64,000 nt of DNA from Chitinophaga skermanii (GCF_003259335.1 NZ_QLLL01000003.1:248001-312000), one strand, 5' to 3'. Positions 26,917 to 36,984 are shown, numbered from the stretch's first letter. Program-made: numbers and translations. The notes: a model not told the origin generated them from the sequence alone.

Positions 26917-27079
26917 AAAAATCGGGTAAAACACGGGAAGTGAACAGGTTAGCTTTTCGTTTTGTTGCCAATCCCCGGGTTTGCTTTCAAGGCGCAAAGG
27001 TATTCAAATTTTGGCATTATAACAGCTTTGTAAGTGGTTATTTGACAAGGTTTTTATACTTTTATCAAAATTTTCGATC

Positions 27080-27334
27080 ATGGATTTGCAACAACAATTT
27101 GAAGCCGCAGTAGCAGAGAGCAAAAATCTAACTCAACGTCCTGATAATAACACCTTGTTAAAGCTCTATTCTTTGTACAAACAAGCCACAGATGGCGATG
27201 TGAACATCGACCCTCCATCTAACCCCTTCGATATCGTAGGTAAAGCAAAGTACAGTGCTTGGGCTGCGTTGAAAGGAAAGGCGAAAGAAGTAGCTATGCA
27301 AGAATATTTAGATGTGTTTAACACGTTGAAGTAA
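27080..27334 (+). CDS. Acyl-CoA-binding protein
   Basis: This 84-aa four-helix protein binds long-chain acyl-CoA in the cytoplasm. Family motifs are plain: LLKLYSLYKQATDGDVN (residues 26-42), then KAKYSAWAALKGKAKEVAMQ, which holds the Lys and Tyr that contact the CoA phosphate and adenine. The length equals that of standard ACBP. It is a lone gene with its own terminator, divergent from lepA. Confidence 0.93.
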   Translation: MDLQQQFEAAVAESKNLTQRPDNNTLLKLYSLYKQATDGDVNIDPPSNPFDIVGKAKYSAWAALKGKAKEVAMQEYLDVFNTLK

Positions 27335-27358
27335 GTACTTGTTCCTCATAACTTTATT

Positions 27359-27397
27359 ATTAAAAGCCTTCTCTTCTTATAGGGAGGGCTTTTTTTA
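27359..27397 (+). terminator. Terminator of the acyl-CoA-binding protein gene
   Basis: AAAAGCC and CTTCTC pair with GGGAGGGCTTTT, followed by a long T-run. Confidence 0.8.
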
Positions 27398-27519
27398 TGC
27401 TATAGATCCTACTAATTGTACTGGGTGAGGGGGTGAAATGCGCATGCAGCGTAATTTATTTTTGCAAACCATTGATTTGAACGGGTTTATAGTAAGTGGG
27501 AATGGCGATTATAATATCT

Positions 27520-27574
27520 TCTAATGTTCTTCCAATGTTCTCCTAATGTTAGGCTAATGTTATTCCAATGGTTT
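27520..27574 (+). repeat. Five tandem 11-bp units, AATGTT core
   Basis: TCTAATGTTCT, TCCAATGTTCT, CCTAATGTTAG, GCTAATGTTAT and TCCAATGGTTT follow each other exactly from 27520 to 27574. They lie in a 697-base gap (27335-28031) with no credible gene. The period equals one DNA helical turn. Confidence 0.75.
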
Positions 27575-27660
27575 AGATATATATCCCATGTTTCTAGTTA
27601 GGCTCTTTCCCTAGTTCCTACCTTTAACGAGAAAGTTGTTTTCATGTAATTTATAGGCAA

Positions 27661-27704
27661 TTCTAAGTAACTTCTATGTGGTTTCCATGTAATTCCATGT
27701 GTTT
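27661..27704 (+). repeat. Four further 11-bp units, TTCYATGT core
   Basis: TTCTAAGTAAC, TTCTATGTGGT, TTCCATGTAAT and TCCATGTGTTT run in tandem. They resemble the reverse complement of the ACATAGAA units at 62168-62233. The remaining bases up to 28031 show nothing recognisable. Confidence 0.65.
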
Positions 27705-28031
27705 ATACGCTAGTAGATACGTATGTAGATCGTATTGCGGTGCTTGTTACCCTTACTTCACGCCTCTTTACTGGCTGGCGTTACCAGCACATAGCTTAAA
27801 TATACAACATGTAATATTATTTAATCATCATACTTATAGAAATTATACTTCGTTTGATTTTATTTAGCAGCTTATTTGTAGTTTTATGAAACGGAACACT
27901 TATTATTACCAATCATGGCCGTTCCTGGCTGTTTAAAGGGTAGGTGATCAAGATGATTGTAGCCAAGTTTATGTATCCATGCACGATATTGCCTGCAATG
28001 CTTGCTCAATTTTATCCACTAATTTTGAATT

Positions 28032-29267
28032 ATGATACCAACGTTTGCAATCAGTGAGCAATCGCTCCAGTACATCAACAGGGAAGAAGAATTCGGCGCA
28101 CATAATTATCACCCGCTACCGGTCGTGCTAACGAGGGGAGAAGGTGTTTTCGTATGGGATGTTGATGGAAAACGTTACTACGATTTTCTTTCTGGTTATT
28201 CCGCCGTTAACCAAGGTCATTGCCACCCCGAGATCATTGCTACTTTGATCGAACAGGCGCAACGACTAACCCTTACTTCACGTGCATTCCATAGTGATGT
28301 ATTGGGAGAGTATGAAGAATATATCACGAAATATTTTGGTTACGATAAAGTATTACCCATGAACACCGGGGTAGAAGCGGTAGAAACTGCTTTGAAACTC
28401 TGCCGTAAATGGGCATACGAAGTGAAAGGAGTGCCGGCCAACAAAGCGAAAATTATCGTTTGTGGCGGCAACTTCCATGGTAGAACGCTGAACGTTATTT
28501 CTTTCAGCACCGATCCTACTGCTACTACCAACTTCGGACCTTTCATGCAAGGCTATGAAGTAATCCCATACAGCGATCTTCCCGCTTTAAAACAAGCTTT
28601 ACAAGATCCCCATGTAGCCGGTTTCCTCGTAGAACCCATTCAAGGTGAAGCAGGTGTAGTAGTGCCCGAAGCCGGTTTTCTCGCGGCCGCCAAACAATTG
28701 TGCGCCGATGCGAATGTACTTTTCATTGCCGACGAAATCCAAACAGGTTTAGCACGCACCGGTAAAATGCTCTATTGCGATCATGAAAATGTACGCCCAG
28801 ATATCCTCATTCTCGGGAAAGCTTTATCTGGCGGTACTTTACCCATTTCAGCCGTACTGGCCGACGATGAAATTATGATGGTGATCCAACCCGGTGAACA
28901 CGGCTCTACCTACGGCGGTAACCCGCTTGCTTGTAAAGTCGCCATGAAGGCGTTGGAAGTATTGAAAACAGGCAAGATGGCTGAAAATGCCGAAGCCATG
29001 GGCGCATACCTCCGCGAAGGTATCAGCAATATCAACAGCAAATATATCACTACCGTACGCGGTAAAGGTTTACTAAATGCCATCGTGTTGAAACACCCCG
29101 ACAAAGAAGCCGCTTGGGAACTTTGTATGGGCATGCGCGACCAAGGTTTACTGGCTAAACCTACACAAGGCGATCGCATCCGTTTCGCACCACCATTAAT
29201 CATTACAAAAGCACAGATCGAGGAATGCGTTTCTATTATAGAGAAATCATTGCCAGTTCTTTCTTAA
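28032..29267 (+). CDS. rocD: Ornithine--oxo-acid transaminase
   Basis: This 411-aa class III PLP aminotransferase converts ornithine and 2-oxoglutarate to glutamate semialdehyde and glutamate, linking arginine and proline metabolism. Family features are [13 protein letters not shown] near residue 55, [16 protein letters not shown], the PLP aspartate in [14 protein letters not shown], and the Schiff-base Lys in [15 protein letters not shown]. High similarity to ornithine aminotransferases, rather than acetylornithine aminotransferases, rests on the YSAVNQGH and SGGTLPISA stretches. It is followed after 7 bases by a VIT1-like gene. Confidence 0.93.
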   Translation: MIPTFAISEQSLQYINREEEFGAHNYHPLPVVLTRGEGVFVWDVDGKRYYDFLSGYSAVNQGHCHPEIIATLIEQAQRLTLTSRAFHSDVLGEYEEYITKYFGYDKVLPMNTGVEAVETALKLCRKWAYEVKGVPANKAKIIVCGGNFHGRTLNVISFSTDPTATTNFGPFMQGYEVIPYSDLPALKQALQDPHVAGFLVEPIQGEAGVVVPEAGFLAAAKQLCADANVLFIADEIQTGLARTGKMLYCDHENVRPDILILGKALSGGTLPISAVLADDEIMMVIQPGEHGSTYGGNPLACKVAMKALEVLKTGKMAENAEAMGAYLREGISNINSKYITTVRGKGLLNAIVLKHPDKEAAWELCMGMRDQGLLAKPTQGDRIRFAPPLIITKAQIEECVSIIEKSLPVLS

Positions 29268-29274
29268 TATCCTT

Positions 29275-29913
29275 ATGACCACAAAACGTCGCAAAGCTAT
29301 ACGCAGTTCTGGCTGGAGAACCGATATGTTCATCGGTTTTCCAGACGGCTTGCTGGTAATATTCTTCACCACGCAAATCCTGCATACGCGGAACATGAGC
29401 GTGCAAACCTTCTATAACCTGCATTATGGCTTCCTTGTTGTAGGGGCCATTATTATGTTCATCGCCACCTACCGCGCTAATAAAGGGCACGACGACGACG
29501 GCCTGCTTAGTACAGATGAAAGAAATAAGCTGGAGAAATTAGCGCTGGGAGATGATACCATTCACACGATTGCCGATGAAATGGAAAAAGATGAAGTGAA
29601 ATGGCAACAACAAATTCAACAAGAACAAGTACAATTAGCCGATTATAGTTTCTGGCACGCAGTGAGGAGCGCGTTCTTTACCATGCTCTTTTTTGTAGTG
29701 GGTGGATTCGTGCCTTTGTTCGCCTACTTGGCAGATGAGAATTTCGTAGGAGCATCGCGCGAAAGTATCTGTATCAGTTTAGTAGCATTAATTGTATTTG
29801 CATATGCCAAAGCTAAAATGGCCAACTTGCGCGCGTTGCCGATTATGACGAGAAATATCTTTATGGGTTTGCTCGTATTGCTCGCCTCTTATTGTTTGTC
29901 AGTCGCGTTCTAG
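29275..29913 (+). CDS. VIT1/CCC1-like membrane protein
   Basis: This 212-aa integral membrane protein resembles the iron/manganese vacuolar transporter family: FIGFPDGLLVIFFTTQIL in the first helix, a cytoplasmic helical insert rich in Glu and Gln (about residues 75-125), then ADYSFWHAVRSAFFTMLFFV and VGGFVPLFAYL. The first helix is diverged from the canonical pattern, so metal transport is likely but not proven. It lies 7 bases behind rocD, probably as one transcript. Its stop overlaps that of the next, convergent gene. Confidence 0.72.
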   Translation: MTTKRRKAIRSSGWRTDMFIGFPDGLLVIFFTTQILHTRNMSVQTFYNLHYGFLVVGAIIMFIATYRANKGHDDDGLLSTDERNKLEKLALGDDTIHTIADEMEKDEVKWQQQIQQEQVQLADYSFWHAVRSAFFTMLFFVVGGFVPLFAYLADENFVGASRESICISLVALIVFAYAKAKMANLRALPIMTRNIFMGLLVLLASYCLSVAF

Positions 29914-30320
29914 TGGTTTTCTAAACGCGGCTTTACAACTTTCGTTTTTGTTGATAATACACCGAAAATCGCGATCACTGCACCTGCAATAGATAAATAT
30001 AACCCGATTTCCTTCGTAGGGCAAATACCCGCCTCGCAACGTGCGTACATGAGCATGTTTCTAAACGTCCATGCCACTAAAAAGCCTGTTACAAACAAAT
30101 TAATCTTAGCAGATAAACTCTTCCCAAAGAACATCACGATAATAGCAATCACGGCCAAGGCGATATTCAATTTGCCTGGTTCTCCTAAACGAGTTCCGTC
30201 AGAGTTAACACCCGTTAAGTGATGGTGTAAATTGGCAGTTTCGACACTCATCCACGGCAAAAAAGCGCTGATGATGATAATAATACAACCTGTAAGAATA
30301 AAAATATTGCTTCTTGTCAT
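29910..30320 (-). CDS. Hypothetical four-helix membrane protein
   Basis: This 136-aa protein has four hydrophobic helices: IFILTGCIIIIISAFLPWMS, LNIALAVIAIIVMFFG, INLFVTGFLVAWTFRNML and EIGLYLSIAGAVIAIFGVL. No family name can be given. Two Cys (RCEAGICP) lie in the loop between helices three and four. It converges with the VIT1-like gene, stop codons overlapping, and follows the terminator of the peptidase gene. Confidence 0.7.
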   Translation of the reverse strand: MTRSNIFILTGCIIIIISAFLPWMSVETANLHHHLTGVNSDGTRLGEPGKLNIALAVIAIIVMFFGKSLSAKINLFVTGFLVAWTFRNMLMYARCEAGICPTKEIGLYLSIAGAVIAIFGVLSTKTKVVKPRLENH

Positions 30321-30374
30321 CTTAATTTTCCATTAAAGAGGCCAAAGATAATGGATAAATAGGGTAGGACATAA

Positions 30375-30419
30375 AAAAATCCCGGCAAGCACTGTAAACA
30401 GCCGCTTGCCGGGATTTTT
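30375..30419. terminator. Strong bidirectional-type terminator hairpin
   Basis: AAAAATCCCGGCAAGC (30375-30390) pairs perfectly with GCTTGCCGGGATTTTT (30404-30419), directly after the peptidase gene at 30435. Confidence 0.9.
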
Positions 30420-30434
30420 ATGCAGTTAAAAAAC

Positions 30435-32639
30435 CTATTTTTTCGGACCACCTGGCACGTGTTCGCGCAGGTAAGTCGTGTATAATTTAGATAAATGCTG
30501 CGATGTACCTTGACCTTCACTAATGCTATGTGTGCGGTTCGGGTAAGGCATGAATTGGAAAATCTTTCCGTATTTAATTAATTCATTCACGAGCATTTCA
30601 GCATTCGCATAATGCACGTTATCATCGCCTGTACCATGGATGTACAACAAGTTACCTTTCAAGTTTTTAGCGTACGTAATAGGCGAGCCTTTTACATAAT
30701 CTGCTTTTGTTTCTTGTGGTAAGCCCATGTAGCGCTCTTGGTAAATGTTATCGTAGGTCAATAAATTGCCTACTGCCGCAATAGATATACCTGTTTTGTA
30801 AATCTCTGGGTATTGGAATAACAAGTTCAAGGTCATAGAACCGCCACCGCTCCAGCCCCATACGGCAATACGATCTTTATCAACGAATTTCCATTCCATG
30901 ATCTTTTTCGTAGCCATGGCTTGGTCGCGGGCATTGATAATACCTTGGTTTCGGTAGATAGATTTTCTCCAAGCCCTGCCTTTAGGAGCAGGTGTACCAC
31001 GGTTATCTAACGAAATGGTGATGTAACCATCTTTCGCCATATCGCCGCCATACAAGAAGTTCATCGTGCTGCCGTATACATCCGTCACCGTACAAGATGC
31101 AGGTTCGCCGTATACATAGAATACCACTGGATATTGCTTGCTTTCGTCGAAGTTGGCCGGCTTGTTCATCCAACCATCCAAAGTAACCCCATCTTCCGTC
31201 GTTACTTGGAAGAATTCTGCACCGGTACCTTTTTCAGCTGCTTTCTTCAAATCGGCACTGATGTTTTTGTTGTTCAGGCTGAGGTGATTGGGAAGGCTAA
31301 TAATTTCAGCTGTTGGTACAAAGTAGTGGTTAGAGAAAGTATGGCGCGCATACTTACCATTGGGCGAAATTTGGTAATTATGTGTACCTGCTTGATCCGC
31401 CGGCGAAATGCGTTCTGCTTTGCCATTGGTCATGTTCACACGGTACAAGTATTGTTGGGTAGCATTATCTGGAGAAGCTAATACATACAACGATTTATTG
31501 GCCTCGTCGATATTCAATACGTTGATAACATCGTAGTTACCCGGCGTTAATAATTTCTCTTTCTTACCATCGATACCTACACGGTATACGTGTCTCCAAC
31601 CATCTTTTTCACTAACCCAAACAAAGGCATTGCCTTTCTCGATGAAATCCCAACCGGCAATTTGATCATTGTCCCAACGAGATTTTACATCAATCCAAGC
31701 CGAATCACTTTCCTCGTAAATTTGGTTCGCATTACCGTTAGTAGCGTCACAAACGTAGAGTTTGCTATTGTTTTGTTTGCGGTTAAGTTGTTGTAAGATG
31801 ATATTATTTGTGCCTGGGATCCATTCCATACGCGGAATGTAGTTTTGCTGTTGATCGCCAGGTACTTGCAGCCAGTTAATTTGTGTAGAAGCGATGTTCA
31901 CGATACCAATTCTACAAGCAGAAGGATTTTCGCCTGCTTTAGGATACTCTACCGGGATGGTGAAAGAGTAGATAGAATCGGTGTTGTTGATCATGAGGAA
32001 GTCGCGGGTTTTAGTAGCATCAATTTGCCAGAAAGCAATGGATTTGCTATCTGGGCTCCACCTAAAGCCATCGCGGCAACCGAATTCTTCTTCATACACC
32101 CAGTCGAACGTACCGTTGATAAAACGACGCGTACCGTCTTTCGTTAGGGGAGTGATAGCATTAGTGGCTAGATCTTCTACATACACATTGCTTTGGCTAA
32201 CGTACGCTGCTTTCGTGCCATCTGGAGAAAGTTTAGCGAACATCAGGGAAGAAGCCGGTAAGGAAGCGCCTAATTGTTTTAAAGCACCGCTTTTACTGTC
32301 GTATACCCAGTAGTCGCCGCGGGTATCGTAACGCCATACTTTCTTGGTATTGGTGTACAACAACCATTTAGATTGGTCGGCATTGGTACTGAAATCGCGG
32401 ATGGGTAAAGGGCGGTTGGAACCTTGCGGTGTTAATTTTTCCGAAGGAACCAATACTGTACGTTGGTTGTCTTTGGCAGTATATGAAACAATGGTACTGC
32501 TCTCATTCTTTAAATAGGCGTCGCCATTCGGCGCCCATTTCAACTGACCGCCACCTTGCGCGAAAGCGGCTGTACAGCTAACAATGAGAGATATACACAC
32601 CAGCTTGAATTTGCTGGCAGAAACACGTAATGGTAGCAT
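30435..32639 (-). CDS. S9 family peptidase, dipeptidyl peptidase IV
   Basis: This 734-aa exported serine exopeptidase releases X-Pro or X-Ala dipeptides from peptide N-termini. The signal peptide ends at AAFAQGG. An eight-bladed propeller contains the substrate N-terminus-binding Glu motif DWVYEEEFG. The C-terminal hydrolase domain carries S597 in WGWSGGGSM, D672 in HGTGDDNVHY, and H704 in NRTHSISEGQ. Length and motif order match bacterial DPP-IV. It probably acts in the periplasm on imported peptides. It is a single gene with a strong terminator. Confidence 0.93.
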   Translation of the reverse strand: MLPLRVSASKFKLVCISLIVSCTAAFAQGGGQLKWAPNGDAYLKNESSTIVSYTAKDNQRTVLVPSEKLTPQGSNRPLPIRDFSTNADQSKWLLYTNTKKVWRYDTRGDYWVYDSKSGALKQLGASLPASSLMFAKLSPDGTKAAYVSQSNVYVEDLATNAITPLTKDGTRRFINGTFDWVYEEEFGCRDGFRWSPDSKSIAFWQIDATKTRDFLMINNTDSIYSFTIPVEYPKAGENPSACRIGIVNIASTQINWLQVPGDQQQNYIPRMEWIPGTNNIILQQLNRKQNNSKLYVCDATNGNANQIYEESDSAWIDVKSRWDNDQIAGWDFIEKGNAFVWVSEKDGWRHVYRVGIDGKKEKLLTPGNYDVINVLNIDEANKSLYVLASPDNATQQYLYRVNMTNGKAERISPADQAGTHNYQISPNGKYARHTFSNHYFVPTAEIISLPNHLSLNNKNISADLKKAAEKGTGAEFFQVTTEDGVTLDGWMNKPANFDESKQYPVVFYVYGEPASCTVTDVYGSTMNFLYGGDMAKDGYITISLDNRGTPAPKGRAWRKSIYRNQGIINARDQAMATKKIMEWKFVDKDRIAVWGWSGGGSMTLNLLFQYPEIYKTGISIAAVGNLLTYDNIYQERYMGLPQETKADYVKGSPITYAKNLKGNLLYIHGTGDDNVHYANAEMLVNELIKYGKIFQFMPYPNRTHSISEGQGTSQHLSKLYTTYLREHVPGGPKK

Positions 32640-32846
32640 AAGCGTTTAAAAATGTTGTGAAAAGTAAAAATAACTGATATAATTGAAAGAAATACGGGGA
32701 GTTAGGGCCCAAAAGTTTAGTTTTGCCGACTTTTTGATGAGCGGTTAGGATTGGGCCTGTGAAGAAAATGTATGAAAATTTTTGTCAATTTATAATTTTT
32801 ATTATTTTTAGGCAGTAAAGTATCCTATTGAAAAAACTAATACACT

Positions 32847-33110
32847 ATGGTGGAAGTAACCTATTCTTACAAAAACAGGGAATTTTTTCAACTGGAAGAT
32901 TCTTTGATTAACCAATTAGCAGAACATGGAAAGAGTTTATTGTTCGCGCTTTTGGAGCCTATTCAGGAAGTATTACTGAATGAAGAAGGTAAAATTAAGA
33001 TCATCCTAGATGAACGTCCTAACATCGAATTAATTGGTTTCAGCGCGCATATCCGTAACCGGATAGAAAAAACATGGCGCGGAGAAGATGATCTCTACGA
33101 CTGGAACTAA
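32847..33110 (+). CDS. Small conserved-looking hypothetical protein
   Basis: This 87-aa soluble acidic protein has no recognised domain. It begins MVEVTYSYKNREFFQLEDSL, has a predicted helix in the middle, and ends in the acidic aromatic tail WRGEDDLYDWN. Codon use is like that of its neighbours and an A+T-rich promoter region precedes it, so it is probably real. It lies 149 bases before the CLC gene, which has its own promoter. Confidence 0.6.
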   Translation: MVEVTYSYKNREFFQLEDSLINQLAEHGKSLLFALLEPIQEVLLNEEGKIKIILDERPNIELIGFSAHIRNRIEKTWRGEDDLYDWN

Positions 33111-33203
33111 AACCGTATCCTATACACTGAATATACCTACTACTGTTTCTTTCATTCCGACCCGTAATTATTAACAAAGTCGTTTCGTTCGATCATTACT
33201 TAC

Positions 33204-33211
33204 TACATTTG
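33204..33211 (+). promoter_or_regulatory. TAnnTTTG promoter element of the CLC gene
   Basis: TACATTTG lies 48 bases before the GTG start at 33259. A weak TTTCG match to the -33 element is at about 33183. Confidence 0.45.
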
Positions 33212-33258
33212 ACGCTCAGTTCATTGTATTAACCCAAATGTTCACTTAAATATTTAGC

Positions 33259-35115
33259 GTGAGTAAGTATAGTAAGATCCGGGCGCGTCATGGTTTTCTA
33301 AGGTTTAAGCGCGACTTTGAAAAATATAGTATCAAGAAAGCAAAGCAATACGAGATCGTATTGATGTGGCTGCACAGTAAAATGAGCCGCTCACAGTTTT
33401 TGTTGCTATCGGGTATTCTCGTGGGCTGCACCGCCGGTTTGGCAGGTGTGGTGTTGAAAATGCTCGTTAGTTACATTCATTACGTGATTACCCATAAAGT
33501 ATACTTCAGCACGCAAGTATTCTTTTATGCCGTATTCCCGTTCCTTGGTATTGTACTAACAACACTGATTGTACAGCTTTTCTTTAAAGGCCAAGATCGC
33601 AAAGGCATCGGCGTTATCCTGTATGAAATTGCCCGGAATGGCAGTAATGTACCAAGAGTAAAGATGTTTTCGCAGATTGTACAAAGCGCGGTAACAGTTG
33701 GGCTAGGTGGCTCGGCTGGGTTAGAAAGTCCTATTGCAGTAACAGGTTCTGCCATTGGGTCGAACTATGCGCAAACGTATAAGCTGGATTACAAGGAACG
33801 AACATTACTATTAGCCGCCGGTGCAACAGCCGGGGTGGCTTCTGCATTTAATGCCCCTATTGCGGGCATGATGTTCGCCTTTGAAATATTGCTGACCGGG
33901 ATCGTGTTCTCCGATTTTATTCCTTTAATTGTAGCCGCTGTTTGTGGTAGTTTAATATCGAAAATAATATTGCATGAAGAGGCGCTATTCCACTTCGAAT
34001 CGCGCACCGCTTTCAACTACCGTAATGTGCCTTTGTACGTTGTACTGGGTATTTTATGCGGCTTCTACGCCCGTTATTTTTTAGTGATCGCAGGTAAAGT
34101 AGAACACTTCTTCAAGCACCTTCGTATTACTAAGCTACAAAAGGCCATGATTGGCGGTGCAGTACTTTCATTGATGTGCGTGGCATTACCCCCATTATTT
34201 GGCGAAGGCTACAGCTCGGTAAAGCTATTGGCGAACGAAGGTATGACGGCCATAATCGAGAATAGTTTCTTCCAATATTTTAAATCCAATCCCGGCTGGA
34301 TACTATTTTTCGTGGGATGTGTTGTGGTATTGAAAGCCATTGCCACATCTATTACCATCCAAAGTGGGGGGAATGGAGGTAACTTTGCACCTAGCTTATT
34401 TGCAGGGGCTTTTGTTGGCTATTTCTTTGCCATGCTGTGCGTATGGGTGGGCATACCCAATGTGCCTGTTACCAATTTTGTAATTGTAGGCATGGCAGGA
34501 GTAATGGGAGGCGTTATGTACGCACCGTTAACAGCCATCTTCCTTATCGCGGAATCGAGTACCGGGTACGATTTGTTTATCCCGTTAATGATTGTATCAT
34601 TAACCGCTTATTTGATCGTGAAGAAGTTTTCGCCGGTATCGCCTGAACTGAAGCACTTGGCAGATGAAGGAAAGATCTTTACCCGCACGCACGATAGCAA
34701 TATTACATCGCTCCTAGATGCCGATACGATGCTGGAACGCAACTTTGGTCAAGTTAAAGTAGATGAACCATTCCAAGCGTTGCTCGATATTTTCAAGAAT
34801 ACCAATTTCCAATACGTTGCCATTACAACCGAACATGGCCAATTGGCCGGTTTTGCTACGTTAGAAACAATGCGTCCCTATGTATTTGATGCCAATAAGC
34901 AAACAGGTGCTACAATTGCCAATACCATGATAGCACCAACAGCAATTGCTTTTGTAGGGGAGAGTGTGAATAGTATTCTACGGAAATTTGATACCTACCA
35001 ATTGTGGTTGATGCCGGTGGTGAAAGAAGGCAAACCGGTAGGGTTTTTAGAAAAGTCAACTTTATTACAACAGTACCGCGAGTTATGGCAACAATACTCC
35101 GGTGTTACATCATAA
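33259..35115 (+). CDS. CLC chloride channel/antiporter with CBS domains
   Basis: This 618-aa membrane protein of the CLC family has GKGIGVIL in place of GSGIP (residue 115), GGSAGLESPIAV with the gating glutamate E156, NAPIAGMMFAFEILL with the internal proton-path Glu, and GGNGGNFAPSLFAGA. The cytoplasmic C-terminus (from about residue 480) has two CBS-type regulatory segments, which usually bind adenine nucleotides. The start codon is GTG at 33259. It is distinct from the fluoride-type CLC at 37074, which lacks CBS domains. Terminated by a strong hairpin. Confidence 0.92.
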   Translation: MSKYSKIRARHGFLRFKRDFEKYSIKKAKQYEIVLMWLHSKMSRSQFLLLSGILVGCTAGLAGVVLKMLVSYIHYVITHKVYFSTQVFFYAVFPFLGIVLTTLIVQLFFKGQDRKGIGVILYEIARNGSNVPRVKMFSQIVQSAVTVGLGGSAGLESPIAVTGSAIGSNYAQTYKLDYKERTLLLAAGATAGVASAFNAPIAGMMFAFEILLTGIVFSDFIPLIVAAVCGSLISKIILHEEALFHFESRTAFNYRNVPLYVVLGILCGFYARYFLVIAGKVEHFFKHLRITKLQKAMIGGAVLSLMCVALPPLFGEGYSSVKLLANEGMTAIIENSFFQYFKSNPGWILFFVGCVVVLKAIATSITIQSGGNGGNFAPSLFAGAFVGYFFAMLCVWVGIPNVPVTNFVIVGMAGVMGGVMYAPLTAIFLIAESSTGYDLFIPLMIVSLTAYLIVKKFSPVSPELKHLADEGKIFTRTHDSNITSLLDADTMLERNFGQVKVDEPFQALLDIFKNTNFQYVAITTEHGQLAGFATLETMRPYVFDANKQTGATIANTMIAPTAIAFVGESVNSILRKFDTYQLWLMPVVKEGKPVGFLEKSTLLQQYRELWQQYSGVTS

Positions 35116-35117
35116 CT

Positions 35118-35147
35118 AAAAGGCCACTCGTGCAAGAGTGGCCTTTT
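35118..35147. terminator. Bidirectional terminator between CLC and YdeI genes
   Basis: AAAAGGCCACTC (35118-35129) pairs with GAGTGGCCTTTT (35136-35147). It abuts the stop codon of the convergent YdeI gene. Confidence 0.88.
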
Positions 35148-35732
35148 TTAATTTCTTCTGAGGTGCGCAATCCATAGCTTGTTTTCAGCATCTTCTATTA
35201 GTTGCAATAAACGCTTTTCACGGGTTTCTTCGCGTTTAGCGCTCATTACCCAGTGTGCCGATGTTCTTTGGTAATGCGGTGCTTGTGCTTCGTAGAAAGC
35301 ATAGGCTGCTTTATTGGCTTTGAAGCGTTTTAGCATGGCAGGGTCAAGTGCTACATGTTTATTTTCAAATGCATATACCCCGGTTTTTCCCTCTTTTCGC
35401 TGGTCGTACACTTCTTTCCCGGCAGGCTGTACCCTTTTTTCTTTAAGTAACCGCGTCATGTGCTGCACATTAATGTTGCTCCAAATACTATTAGGTTTAC
35501 GCTTCGTGAAGCGAATCATGTAGCTATCAGCATCAATGGATTTTCTTACAGCGTCGATCCAGCCATAACAAAGCGCTTCGTCGAGTACTTGGCTATAAGT
35601 AGCGGCTGTTTTTTTGCTGGATGTTTTATAGAAGCCAATAACGAGTTCGGTAGCTTTATCGTGGTTTTTAGCAAACCATTTATGTGCTTCGTCGGCGTCT
35701 TTAAAGAAGTGTGGAGTGGCGTTGTGAATCAT
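35148..35732 (-). CDS. YdeI/OmpD-associated family protein
   Basis: This 194-aa cytoplasmic protein has the YdeI family core: ELVIGFYKTSSKKTAATYSQ, VLDEALCYGWIDAVRKSID and RFTKRKPNSIWSNINVQHM. Members are named after a bacteriocin-protection phenotype, but the biochemical role is unclear. The ATG at 35732 lies 32 bases inside the end of the upstream gene, so the two are probably translated from one message. Confidence 0.88.
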   Translation of the reverse strand: MIHNATPHFFKDADEAHKWFAKNHDKATELVIGFYKTSSKKTAATYSQVLDEALCYGWIDAVRKSIDADSYMIRFTKRKPNSIWSNINVQHMTRLLKEKRVQPAGKEVYDQRKEGKTGVYAFENKHVALDPAMLKRFKANKAAYAFYEAQAPHYQRTSAHWVMSAKREETREKRLLQLIEDAENKLWIAHLRRN

Positions 35733-36489
35733 GGTTTTCAGCGAGTTTATATGCTAAGCATTTATCTACAATTTCGGCAATATTGGGTTCATATGTGTAT
35801 GGATCAATGTTGGCTTCGCCCGGGAAGTAAAGAAGGTCAGCAGCATTTGGGTAATTACTTCCTTGGTTGAAGAAGTCAGTTAATAATAACAACATATCCT
35901 CGTTAGCTTCATCTAATATTAACTGGCCAATTTGGATTAGATACTTTCTTTGTAAAGAAGGGTCTACACCTAATTCTACCAAAGCCCCTATCATTACCGG
36001 CGTTGTAAAGGAATCGATCAGTGTGAAATACCTTTCATCCCGCTTGGCCAATCCATATAATGCTTGTGCCAAGTTTAACCAAGTTTCATAGCGCATATCA
36101 TATAGTTGGGTATCTAACTCTTCAAAGTTTTCTTTTTCGATTTTGCCTTCTACATACCACCTGCAAATAATGGTAAGTGCTGTGGCTTGTGTCCAATCAT
36201 ATTCACCATATGCAAAATCACGTATCCATTTTAACTGGCTACTGCCTGAATGGTAAACGATTTCGAAAATAACATATTGTATCACTGACATCCAGCCACC
36301 TAGGCCAAGTTCATCATTGAAACATTTAGGTTCTTGGGGAGGATTGTGTAAACGTTGATTTAATACTGCTATGTCTATAGCTTTTAATAGGGGAGCTACA
36401 GATTTAATTTTAGATTGAAATGCACCTTCGTCGGTAAGTAATAAGGTGCCGAGTTCAATGAGTAAAGGATCGAGTTCTTTTGATGTCAT
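35701..36489 (-). CDS. Hypothetical alpha-helical protein (HEAT/ARM-like)
   Basis: This 262-aa protein has successive amphipathic helices (LDPLLIELGTLLLTDEGAF, LNLAQALYGLAKRDERYFTL, YLIQIGQLILDEANEDMLLL) suggestive of a HEAT-like solenoid. No catalytic motif or signal peptide is visible. It overlaps the start of the YdeI gene by 32 bases, so the pair is co-transcribed. Function unknown. Confidence 0.65.
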   Translation of the reverse strand: MTSKELDPLLIELGTLLLTDEGAFQSKIKSVAPLLKAIDIAVLNQRLHNPPQEPKCFNDELGLGGWMSVIQYVIFEIVYHSGSSQLKWIRDFAYGEYDWTQATALTIICRWYVEGKIEKENFEELDTQLYDMRYETWLNLAQALYGLAKRDERYFTLIDSFTTPVMIGALVELGVDPSLQRKYLIQIGQLILDEANEDMLLLLTDFFNQGSNYPNAADLLYFPGEANIDPYTYEPNIAEIVDKCLAYKLAENHDSQRHSTLL

Positions 36490-36603
36490 AAGGCTAGGTT
36501 GCCTCTAAGATAGGTTTTTCAGCATTGATTATTTGCAAAAAGTAGGGTACTGTAGTGCATGGTTAATACCTTGTATTACAGTAACCCACTACATTATAAT
36601 AAC

Positions 36604-36984
36604 TTACAAAGAAGTGATCCACCAAGTATTCCCAAACGTATCTATCACCCCCGACGTGCGCCCATAGGGCTGATCCGTTGGTTCGAACACGCTGATACAT
36701 TTGTTTTGCATGGCTAATTTGTACGTTGTATCAGTATCTGCAACGTAAATGAATAAGCCAGCATTTTGTACTGCGTAGGTTTCTGTTGATTCCGCGAACA
36801 TGATGGTACTATCACCAATTGTAATCTCGGCATGCATGATCGTTTTGTGATCTTCGCGCAATGTTTTATTCGTGACTTTTGCGCCGAAAACAGTGATGGT
36901 GAAATCTAGGAACTTCTCAGCATGCTTTAAGATGAGGTAAGGCATGACAGTTTGGTGCCCGGGTGCAACTTTTACGTTTTCCAT
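36604..36984 (-). CDS. VOC family protein (glyoxalase/PhnB-like)
   Basis: This 126-aa single-domain VOC protein has AEKFLDFTITVFGAKVTN in the first beta-alpha-beta unit, HAEITIGDSTIMFAES in the centre, and the closing GVIDTFGNTWWITS. The His and Glu in the centre could hold a metal, and PhnB-like proteins look just like this. Substrate unknown. It stands alone between two other minus-strand genes. Confidence 0.88.
   Translation of the reverse strand: MENVKVAPGHQTVMPYLILKHAEKFLDFTITVFGAKVTNKTLREDHKTIMHAEITIGDSTIMFAESTETYAVQNAGLFIYVADTDTTYKLAMQNKCISVFEPTDQPYGRTSGVIDTFGNTWWITSL

Noticed and set aside
27520..27704. CRISPR array
   Set aside because: The repeats are 11 bp and directly adjacent, with no spacers and no cas genes anywhere in the window.
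27676..27867. 63-codon open frame in the gap before rocD
   Set aside because: It overlaps the 11-bp repeats, is rich in Tyr and Cys by chance and resembles nothing known.
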